Below are positions 1-8,172 of a DNA stretch of 64,000 nt, piece by piece. The stretch's first letter is position 1; the number at the start of each line of letters is the position of its first letter. The stretch comes from Thalassotalea_H castellviae (GTDB lineage: Bacteria; Pseudomonadota; Gammaproteobacteria; Enterobacterales; Alteromonadaceae). Below the pieces are notes generated by a model that ran no database searches, was not told where the DNA came from, and saw nothing but the letters and a program-made list of their open reading frames with translations. The position numbers were made by a program, and so were the translations under genes. The stretch lies in contig NZ_JAVRIF010000001.1 in NCBI RefSeq assembly GCF_031846185.1, positions 620,001-684,000 of the forward strand, read 5' to 3'.

Positions 1-254
1 GGGTTGATGTAAATGATCCACGTTTATGTAAAAACTGGATGGATAGATATCAAGACGATCTGGTCACTGTTGACTTCAAAGTTAAATACGATATTTCTGA
101 CCGCATGACCGTATATTTTGATGCCATCAATATCACCGAACAAGCTGATTTACGTTATTTACAAGGCAACAGCTTATCGGGTGGTAACGTCTTATATCAA
201 AAAGAAAAGTACGGTTCTACTTACCAGTTAGGTATTAATTACAAATTTCATTAG
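1..254 (+). CDS. TonB-dependent receptor, C-terminal end (partial)
   Basis: The reading frame is open from base 3 and ends with TAG at 252-254, so the gene starts outside the window. About 83 residues are visible. They show the alternating pattern of the last beta strands of an outer-membrane barrel: a strand containing DAINITEQAD, typical of the penultimate region of TonB-dependent receptors, and a terminal strand YQLGINYKFH. These receptors import oligosaccharides across the outer membrane using TonB energy. It lies 100 bp upstream of the pectinase lipoprotein gene on the same strand with no clear terminator between them, so co-transcription is likely. The substrate is inferred from context to be a pectin oligomer. 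Only the C-terminus is seen, so the exact subfamily is unknown. Confidence 0.8.
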   Translation, partial: VDVNDPRLCKNWMDRYQDDLVTVDFKVKYDISDRMTVYFDAINITEQADLRYLQGNSLSGGNVLYQKEKYGSTYQLGINYKFH

Positions 255-354
255 TAACTAAAAACATTATAAAGACAATAACTTAGATACTAAACCATAC
301 TTATTTTTAATAGAGAACTGTTAGAAATAATCAATCATTCCTAGGGGGGAGTGT

Positions 355-3300
355 ATGAAAACAAAAAATAAACTTGCGATGAGTATATTTACCGCCATAG
401 CCCTAATTGGCTGTGGTGCAGAGTCAACCGTAAATGTAAAAGAAGCGCCATTACCGCCAATACAAGGCGTTATCGTTGATAGCCCAATAGCGGGCATTAG
501 TTATAGCAGTGATTCTGTGAGTAACGGAACAACAAATGCTGATGGACAATTCGACTATTTTCGTGGAGAAGCCATCACCTTCTCTATCGGTGAGATAATT
601 TTTCCTAGCGTTGCTGCAACTAATATCATTACACCATTAGAAATTTTTAATACTGATACGGCTTTTCATCCAGCGGTGATTAATGCGCTACGTTTATTAC
701 AAACACTTGATAGCGATGGCGATCCAAATAATGGAATTTCAATTAGTGATGCAGCAAAAAATGCAGCACAATTAAACTTAGCAGAAGGTCAAACGGTCAC
801 TGAATTTTTCAGCCAAGACGCTGTCGATTTTGATGCCGCAATCCACACTTGGCTTGCCGACGCTGGCACAGTAAATTCAGCGCTTATCTCTGCTGATCAA
901 GCAATATTGCACTTTGTTGATTATATATTCGAACAATATAATAGTACTCAGCCAAATGCTTTTTCGACGGCCAGTTTTAACGGAGAAGTGTTTAATCCAT
1001 TTTTATCTGGAAGTACAGCCAGCCTTGAACAATTAGTTTTTTCACCTACTGATGATACTAACCAGTCAGGCACATTTTCGCGCCAAATTGAAGGCGAAGA
1101 AATAGCGGCCGGCAGTTATGAGTTTTTATTTGGTAATAGAGTACTTGCATTTACTCCTAGCGATTCATCAGAAACTCAATATATTATTTCTCGTTCACAT
1201 AATACAGTAAATGATGCTTATAGTGTTTGTTATACCACGGATGCAAGTGCCCTTGCCTCACTCGTGTTAACTTGTGATAACGATGAAGATGCAAAAGATA
1301 ACATTATTGTTTTCTCTCAAGAGCAAGCAACAACCGAGTTAGAAAAGCTAGTTGAACTTGCCGATCAAGTCGGTATTGCCCTTTCAGAAGATTTTGATAC
1401 CGATACCGAAAACTTCTTCTCTTCAAATCATAAAAAGCTTTCAGATGAACAAGGTGCTGGCGCACTTTATTTCAAAACTGGCGGTAGCCCAAGCTTAGAT
1501 GAAACCTTAGGCCAACTTACCTTAGCTGGTGCCCGTTTTAGTATCGGTAACACCACGCCTGAAGTTGAGACAAAAAGTAGTAACACCTCAAGTTCAGGTA
1601 TTTATAATATCAGTGAAGGTTTTACCATCAGTTTTGATGTTATTGATCACAATGGTTCAGGTTCACTCTCCCTCTATGTTGATAATAACACTACAAGCCA
1701 AGGGAATTCTGCACATGGTGATGCCTCTAAGTTCTACGGAAAATCTATCAATGAAGAAAACACGCCAGTAGGCCAGCGTTTTTCCTATACTTATGTCCCG
1801 GGTGAAGATGTAGTTACCGGCAGTGATTTAACTTCTCCAGATGCGCGAGGAGTACTATCCGCCAGTATTCAAACATCGTTTTTTCAACTGCGCACCGACA
1901 GCGCAGCTTCAATCATAATAGACAATTTAACCATTGAAACAGTAGCGACAGACGTTCCTGATATTGAACCACCCGTTGATCCTCCTATAGAACCGCCAGT
2001 TGAGCCACCAGCAATAATCCCTAATGTTGGCTTACCTTTTTCAGCTGACTTTATTGGCATTACAGCCGATATATTTTCTGTCGATTACCAAACAATTGTT
2101 GATGCCGATGGTTTAGAAATACCGACTTATACCCGTACAGGTGGTTCGGTCAATGTTGTTGCTGATGGTCTAGAAATTAGTAGTGGCCGCTTTACTATTG
2201 GTAACACCACACCAGACGTTGATACCACCGGTGATGATACTAGCACCACGGGTGTTTTTGACTTATCTCGTCCTTACAATGTCGTCATGGATATTATAAG
2301 TGTCGATGACCCTGACGGTGACAATAATTTCCAAATTTACGTTGATAACAACACGTCAAGTAGTTCAAAATCAATTCATGGTGGTGATTCTAAGTTCTAC
2401 AGTGAATTAATTAATACCCTAACGCCTGGCACAACCTTAACCGTACCAGGGTTTATTGCCACTAAAAATTCATTTTTGCAGTTACGCACAGAAAGCGGCG
2501 GAACAGTGGTAGTAAATAACATTCGCATTGAATACATTGATGAAAATTTATTATTAGAAGAAACATTTAACGGCACTTCAGCTGAAACGTTCTTTACAGC
2601 AGAATACAAATCTTTACCTAGTGATGCCACAGCGCCTTTATACAATATAACTGGCGGCGGCAGTGCCATGGTATTTGCTAATGATCAATTAACCTTAAGC
2701 GGCAGTCGATTCACAATGGGTGAAACCAATCCGGGCACTGATACTGCAGATGGTGTAATGCCTGAAGGCGCACTTGATTTAAGTAAGCCTTATAAAGTAT
2801 TTGTCGACATTGTTGCTATTGATAGCGCAAGTACAATGACTAAAGACTTCCAAGTTTATGTTGATAACAATACTAGCAGTAGCTCTAAGTCTCACCTAGG
2901 TGGTGATTCTAAATTCTTTGCTTCAGATCTTGCTGATTTAAATGTCGGTCAAACATTAGAAATTGAAGGCTTATTAGCTAGCACTAATTCTTTCTTACAA
3001 TTTAGAACTGAAAGCAGTGCAACAGTAACCATAGATAATATTCGTATTGAGTATCTTGATAATAAAGAAATTCACAGTGATGATTTTGAAACAACTACTG
3101 AGTTATTCTTTACAGCTGAATACCTTAGTTTACCTGATGATGAAACCACACCTCTTTATAAAAAAACAGGTGGTACGGTAGTGATTGAAGAAGGTCAGTT
3201 AAAATTAGACAGTGGACGTTTTTCTGTTGGTAATACCACGCCAGATGTAGATACTTCAGTAAACGATACTGTTACAACTGGCATATTTGATTTATCTCAA

Positions 3301-6300
3301 CCTTATAACATCACCTTCGATCTACTTTTAGCCGAAGAACCTACTGATGATAAAGGTAACAGTTTTCAAATATACGTAGACAACAACACCTCAAGCAGCT
3401 CTAAGTCTATTCATGGCGGCAGTTCTAAATTTTACAGTACACCAATAGCTGATTTAACTCCGGGTAAAATGGTCATTGAGGGGTATATAGCCACTGAAAC
3501 ATCGTTTCTACAATTTCGCACAGAAAGTGGCGGCATTGTTATGATCGACAACTTAAAAGTTGAATATTTAGCAGACCCTGAAGACGATACCTTCAGTTGT
3601 GCTAAAGCGACCGAGTTGTATTTTTGTGATGACTTTACCAGTGGTAATTTAAATAATTGGCAAATACTTGCTTCTACGAATGGCTCAACGGCTGAAGGCT
3701 CATTTGACATTCTGACATTGGAAGGTGGCAACAAAGCCATGCGCTATACCGCCGGCGGTGCAGGTGGTGAATTAATTGTCGCATCTGATACGGCAATGGC
3801 TAATGTACCTGATAGTGGTAATTACTTTGTAGAAGCCACTATTCGTCCACGTCAAAACAGTACAACCGCTAACAAACAGTTATACCTTTTAGGACGTTAT
3901 GATAGCGCAGGTAATTGGTATGGTGGAGGTTTGAACCTTCAAAATTCGTCTAGTAGTACCCAAGTTGAAGTAGCAATTTCATCGGATGGCTCTATTTCTC
4001 GTCCAGTACAGACGAAATCACCATTATTACTCGGTGAGAAAGACGGTATAGACGATGGTGTATGGTACACCACTCGTTTTGAAATGATCGATGGCGATTT
4101 AACGGTTTATTTAAACGGCGAAAAAATGGGTTCAATAAATGATTCAACTTATACCGCCAAAGGATTAATCGGTATTTTTACGAACAATCGTTCGTTTGAA
4201 TTAGATAACCTAAAAGTGGGTGATCCAAGTGTTAAGCCTATTCAATTAACACTTGATTATAAAGACCCTACTTGGGAAACAACCACAACAACTGAGGCAT
4301 TAATAATCAATGTTTCAGCATTCCAAGATGATGGTTTAACCGCTGACTCATTTACCGTGACATCGAGTAATCCAAGTGTGGTAGAAGTATCGATTGACGG
4401 TAACGTTATTACACTTACACCAACAGGTGAAGGTGAGGCAACTGTTATTTTTGTCTCTGGATCTGATTCAAACATCGTACGTACAATCGATATAAGTGTG
4501 GCATCAGGTTTTGTTATGCCGACTGCAGAATATGGTGATATAAGTGATTTAGTAACACCTAAAATAAGTAGTATTAGTCAATACATTGATACGAACTTAT
4601 CAATCACTTTTGATTCAGCAATAACATTAGGTGACTTAGGTGAAGTACGTATTTACAAAGAGTTCGATGATTCAATTGTAGATCTACTCAAAGTTGATAA
4701 TAAAAAAGGGACAAATGTCGATGTGATTTCTGCACCAGATAAAACAAGATCATTAAACTACACCCCTATTTCTATTGCCGAAGACGGTAAAACACTCAAT
4801 ATTGATCCACGCAACGATGTATTAGAATACGGTGAAAGTTATTACGTTGTCATTAGTGACGATGTCGTAAATGGTGCACAATTGAACGGCATTGACTTTG
4901 CCGGTTTAGGTGAAAATAGTAATTGGACATTTACCACGAAATTCACAGCGCCATCTGGTAGCGATATTTTAGTAGATGATGACGGTATTGCTGACTTTAG
5001 AACACTTCAAGGCGCTTTAAGTTATGTGATGAATAATATAGCTAAAGATGCCCCTGCGACCATTTCAGTTAAAGATGGCATTTATAACGAAATGTTGTAC
5101 TTACGTAATCAAAATAACATTACTATTCAAGGTGAGAGTCGCGAAAATACCATTGTTCAATATGACAATTATGAATCATTTAACGGCGGTTCAAGTGGGC
5201 GTCCAGTATTTTTAGTCGAGTCAGCAGATATGCTTGTTCTCAACAACTTTACCTTAAAAAATTCACATATTCGCAGTAATGAATATTCGAATCAGGCGGA
5301 AACTATTTACTTTAATAGTAGCGATCGTTTAGTGGCAAATAACATGAATTTTATTAGTGAACAAGATACGTTATTAATAAAAGGTTATAGCTGGTTTTTC
5401 AACACGTTAGTTGCTGGTAATGTCGACTTCATTTGGGGTTACCCGGTTGCTGCATTATTTGAAGAAAGCGAAATTCGCACTATTGGCGACTCTAAAAATG
5501 GTGCGACAGATATTCCTGTTAGTGGTGGCTACATTTTACAATCACGGACACCTGTTGAAACGGATCCGGGTTTTGTTTTCTTAAATGGCGAATTTACCAA
5601 TGGGCCCGGTCCATTAGGTAACACCGTTGCTGACGATTCTACCTATATTGCTCGAAGCGCAGGCAAAGCTGACGCATTCGATAACGTTACCTTAATCAAC
5701 AATAAGTTAGATACACATATTATTACGCGAGGTTGGTATGAATCTCCCACTGCGAACCCTGAATTTCCAACAGCTGCTAGTGGCTGGAGAGAATACGGTA
5801 GCATGGATATTAATGGTAATCCGTTAGATTTAACCAGCCGTATTGATGGGTATGAATTATCTGAAAATGAAACAACAAGCTTTTTGACTCGCGCAGCTAT
5901 ATTCACTTCTTATAACAGTGGCTCAGGTTGGGAACCTCAACCTTTAGACATTCCTATTTTACCTGACGAGCCTTCTGGTGGTGCAGACATACCAGAAGCA
6001 AATGTAGGCTATGGCTTTGCTGGTTATAATTTTGAAGTAACCGGTGGCGCTGGTGGCACAACGATCACAGTTGATAATGGTGCTGATTTAATCTCTGCCT
6101 TATCAGATGCTAAATCAAGTAACACACCTATAATTATTTATGTTGATGGCACAATTACCGACGCCAATAGCGGTTCGAACGGCACAGCAATAGATATTAA
6201 AGATATGGATAATGTCTCAATTGTCGGTGTTGCTGATCGAGGTGAATTTGACGGCATTGGTATTTCAATTCGCCGTGCTAACAACATCATTATTCAAAAC

Positions 6301-7536
6301 TTGAAAATTCATGAAGTATTAACGCAAGGTAAAGATGGTATATCTATCGAGGGTGATGATGACGGTTCCACTACATCAAATATTTGGATCGACCATAATG
6401 AGCTATATGGATCATTAGATGTTGATAAAGATTATTACGACGGTTTAATAGACTCGAAGTCTGGCGCAGAAAACATCACTATTTCATACAACTACCTACA
6501 CGATAGCTGGAAAACATCATTGCATGGTCATAGTGATAATGATGATAGCCCAAATAAAAATCGTCATATAACGTTTCATCATAATCGCTTTGAAAACCTA
6601 GAATCTCGCGTACCATTATTCAGATTCGGTAAAGGCCACATCTATAATAATTATTACAACAATATTAATTCAACTGCGATAAATTCACGTATGGGCGCAG
6701 AATTACATATTGAAAATAACTATTTTGAAAATACGCAAAATCCGATAGTTTCATTCTATTCATCGCAAACAGGCTCTTGGAATACTTCAGGAAACTTTTT
6801 TGGTGAAAATGTCACCTGGTCAACCCCAGATTCTGGAGATTTATCTGCTGAAGATGGTACATCAACGAGTAGCTATGAAGCACCATACGATTATGTGTTA
6901 GAGGATGCACAAGATGTTAAAGCGATTGTTATTAGCAACGCCGGTGTCAATAAAGTTGACCAAAGCGACTTAGACATTCCTGAGATAACGGATACTACGC
7001 CTGTTGATCCTCCTATTCAAAGTACCCTTGACTTACCTTTTGAAGAGAATTTTTCTGCCACTGATGCAGATGAGTTTTTCAGTAATAGTTACCGGGATCT
7101 TTCAGGGGCAGCTGGCAGTGACACACCTTTATTTCATCGAGTAACAGGAAACGTGGAAGTATCTAATGGTGAGCTTACTATAACTGGTGCGCGTATCAGT
7201 ATTAGTAATACAACACCTGAAATATCAACAACAGATGCTGACACAACAACAACTGGGCTTCTTGACTTATCAGTGCCTTATCAAATATCGTTTAAAGTGG
7301 TTGCAGTGAATGGTAATACGGATAAAAACTTCCAAATTTATGTCGACAACAATACCTCTAGCAGCAGCAAGTCTATTCATGGCGGCGCCTCTAAATTCTA
7401 TTCTGTCGCATTAAAAGATCATGTTACTGGCCAAACATATGTCGTCGATGGTCTTGTTGCTTCGTCAACATCATTTATTACTATTCGCTCAGAGAGCGAT
7501 GCCACTATTACGATAGATGATTTAACTATTAAATAA
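355..7536 (+). CDS. Giant multidomain pectinase lipoprotein (CE8 pectin methylesterase + PL1 pectate lyase, five repeat modules)
   Basis: The 2393-residue protein starts at an ATG behind a strong purine-rich RBS (GGGGGGAG). A lipoprotein signal peptide ends at Cys20 (lipobox LIGC). Approximate order: an N-terminal domain common in marine gammaproteobacterial surface proteins (30-330); four copies of a ~170-residue module (343-530, 560-730, 732-902, 906-1072); a LamG-like or DUF1080-like domain (1087-1289); two Ig-like domains (1293-1384 and 1393-1531, the latter Big_5-like); a CE8 pectin methylesterase (1538-1859) with the QDT aspartate D1671 and the VDF aspartate D1691; a PL1 pectate lyase (1886-2211) with WIDH, the DGLID motif and RxPxxR (R2085, R2090); and a fifth module (2227-2393). 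It would demethylesterify homogalacturonan and then cleave it by beta-elimination at the cell surface. Both active sites look intact. The repeats are probably carbohydrate-binding, but this is inference. Confidence 0.93.
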   Translation: MKTKNKLAMSIFTAIALIGCGAESTVNVKEAPLPPIQGVIVDSPIAGISYSSDSVSNGTTNADGQFDYFRGEAITFSIGEIIFPSVAATNIITPLEIFNTDTAFHPAVINALRLLQTLDSDGDPNNGISISDAAKNAAQLNLAEGQTVTEFFSQDAVDFDAAIHTWLADAGTVNSALISADQAILHFVDYIFEQYNSTQPNAFSTASFNGEVFNPFLSGSTASLEQLVFSPTDDTNQSGTFSRQIEGEEIAAGSYEFLFGNRVLAFTPSDSSETQYIISRSHNTVNDAYSVCYTTDASALASLVLTCDNDEDAKDNIIVFSQEQATTELEKLVELADQVGIALSEDFDTDTENFFSSNHKKLSDEQGAGALYFKTGGSPSLDETLGQLTLAGARFSIGNTTPEVETKSSNTSSSGIYNISEGFTISFDVIDHNGSGSLSLYVDNNTTSQGNSAHGDASKFYGKSINEENTPVGQRFSYTYVPGEDVVTGSDLTSPDARGVLSASIQTSFFQLRTDSAASIIIDNLTIETVATDVPDIEPPVDPPIEPPVEPPAIIPNVGLPFSADFIGITADIFSVDYQTIVDADGLEIPTYTRTGGSVNVVADGLEISSGRFTIGNTTPDVDTTGDDTSTTGVFDLSRPYNVVMDIISVDDPDGDNNFQIYVDNNTSSSSKSIHGGDSKFYSELINTLTPGTTLTVPGFIATKNSFLQLRTESGGTVVVNNIRIEYIDENLLLEETFNGTSAETFFTAEYKSLPSDATAPLYNITGGGSAMVFANDQLTLSGSRFTMGETNPGTDTADGVMPEGALDLSKPYKVFVDIVAIDSASTMTKDFQVYVDNNTSSSSKSHLGGDSKFFASDLADLNVGQTLEIEGLLASTNSFLQFRTESSATVTIDNIRIEYLDNKEIHSDDFETTTELFFTAEYLSLPDDETTPLYKKTGGTVVIEEGQLKLDSGRFSVGNTTPDVDTSVNDTVTTGIFDLSQPYNITFDLLLAEEPTDDKGNSFQIYVDNNTSSSSKSIHGGSSKFYSTPIADLTPGKMVIEGYIATETSFLQFRTESGGIVMIDNLKVEYLADPEDDTFSCAKATELYFCDDFTSGNLNNWQILASTNGSTAEGSFDILTLEGGNKAMRYTAGGAGGELIVASDTAMANVPDSGNYFVEATIRPRQNSTTANKQLYLLGRYDSAGNWYGGGLNLQNSSSSTQVEVAISSDGSISRPVQTKSPLLLGEKDGIDDGVWYTTRFEMIDGDLTVYLNGEKMGSINDSTYTAKGLIGIFTNNRSFELDNLKVGDPSVKPIQLTLDYKDPTWETTTTTEALIINVSAFQDDGLTADSFTVTSSNPSVVEVSIDGNVITLTPTGEGEATVIFVSGSDSNIVRTIDISVASGFVMPTAEYGDISDLVTPKISSISQYIDTNLSITFDSAITLGDLGEVRIYKEFDDSIVDLLKVDNKKGTNVDVISAPDKTRSLNYTPISIAEDGKTLNIDPRNDVLEYGESYYVVISDDVVNGAQLNGIDFAGLGENSNWTFTTKFTAPSGSDILVDDDGIADFRTLQGALSYVMNNIAKDAPATISVKDGIYNEMLYLRNQNNITIQGESRENTIVQYDNYESFNGGSSGRPVFLVESADMLVLNNFTLKNSHIRSNEYSNQAETIYFNSSDRLVANNMNFISEQDTLLIKGYSWFFNTLVAGNVDFIWGYPVAALFEESEIRTIGDSKNGATDIPVSGGYILQSRTPVETDPGFVFLNGEFTNGPGPLGNTVADDSTYIARSAGKADAFDNVTLINNKLDTHIITRGWYESPTANPEFPTAASGWREYGSMDINGNPLDLTSRIDGYELSENETTSFLTRAAIFTSYNSGSGWEPQPLDIPILPDEPSGGADIPEANVGYGFAGYNFEVTGGAGGTTITVDNGADLISALSDAKSSNTPIIIYVDGTITDANSGSNGTAIDIKDMDNVSIVGVADRGEFDGIGISIRRANNIIIQNLKIHEVLTQGKDGISIEGDDDGSTTSNIWIDHNELYGSLDVDKDYYDGLIDSKSGAENITISYNYLHDSWKTSLHGHSDNDDSPNKNRHITFHHNRFENLESRVPLFRFGKGHIYNNYYNNINSTAINSRMGAELHIENNYFENTQNPIVSFYSSQTGSWNTSGNFFGENVTWSTPDSGDLSAEDGTSTSSYEAPYDYVLEDAQDVKAIVISNAGVNKVDQSDLDIPEITDTTPVDPPIQSTLDLPFEENFSATDADEFFSNSYRDLSGAAGSDTPLFHRVTGNVEVSNGELTITGARISISNTTPEISTTDADTTTTGLLDLSVPYQISFKVVAVNGNTDKNFQIYVDNNTSSSSKSIHGGASKFYSVALKDHVTGQTYVVDGLVASSTSFITIRSESDATITIDDLTIK

Positions 7537-7568
7537 CTGACCAAATTTTTTAATAGCAATCGTCGTAA

Positions 7569-7618
7569 TAAGTCATGTAACCTGAACTCCCTACGGTTAC
7601 ATGACTTACCTTTTTATT
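7569..7618 (+). terminator. Rho-independent terminator of the giant pectinase gene
   Basis: A perfect 14-bp stem (7569-7582 with 7595-7608, TAAGTCATGTAACC and its complement) encloses a 12-nt loop and is followed by a T-rich tract from 7611. It lies 33 bp after the stop codon. Confidence 0.85.
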
Positions 7619-7854
7619 TGAATAAATAATTCCCTCCCTTAAATATCACCTGAAAACTCATAATCGGTTTATGTGCCTATTGGTTATAATAGCTGTTATA
7701 GCAAAAGTATTACCTAGTTCACTCAAACCTTATATTGAGCAAAAGTACAAAAATATAATTTTCATATCTAAACGAAAATGTAATGACTTATAATTAAATA
7801 TTAAAATAATAATAAATTTTTAAAAATTTTTTCGGTTTTATCACCCAGCAGACC

Positions 7855-7868
7855 TGCCACCGGTAGCA
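7855..7868. promoter_or_regulatory. LacI-family operator, pectin regulon site 1
   Basis: TGCCACCGGTAGCA is a near-perfect palindrome matching the consensus TGCCACCGGTGGCA seen at seven places in the locus. It lies 305 bp upstream of the TonB-dependent receptor gene at 8173. The CG-centred 14-bp palindrome is typical of LacI-family operators. Confidence 0.75.
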
Positions 7869-7989
7869 TCTCGATTAACTTTCAGGTAATAATTTAACTA
7901 TAGGCTACGTATTTACTAGCAATACAGCTTAAATTTTTCTTATATAAATTATTTGACAACTTTAACGTTACCGTGTAGTTTTTAAGCTG

Positions 7990-8003
7990 TGCCACCGGTA
8001 GCA
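7990..8003. promoter_or_regulatory. LacI-family operator, pectin regulon site 2
   Basis: TGCCACCGGTAGCA is identical to site 1 and lies 135 bp downstream of it, ahead of the TonB-dependent receptor gene at 8173. Multiple operators at a single promoter would allow looping or cooperative repression; that is inference. Confidence 0.78.
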
Positions 8004-8078
8004 TTTATCGAAAAATGATAATAATTCGCATATTTAGTTTAATAACTTTAAAAAATACGTTATTAACTTTAATCGATA

Positions 8079-8092
8079 TGCCACAGGTAGCA
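8079..8092. promoter_or_regulatory. LacI-family operator, pectin regulon site 3
   Basis: TGCCACAGGTAGCA differs from sites 1 and 2 by one base, at the centre of the palindrome. It is the site closest to the receptor gene, 80 bp upstream of its ATG, and is 89 bp from site 2. Confidence 0.68.
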
Positions 8093-8172
8093 ATGTGTTA
8101 AAAGTCTAAAAAAGACAAAGGCAGTACTTAAGTAATGTCTCATTAAATAAAAACATAATCTCGGGGAAAAAC

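Larger units (their letters stand above)
7537..8172. other. Intergenic region holding a terminator and three LacI-type operators
   Basis: No gene is visible in this 636-bp AT-rich spacer. It carries the terminator of the giant pectinase gene (7569-7618) and three copies of the pectin-regulon operator (7855-7868, 7990-8003, 8079-8092), which precede the TonB-dependent receptor gene at 8173. The receptor gene has an RBS-like CTCGGGG just upstream of its ATG. Confidence 0.7.
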
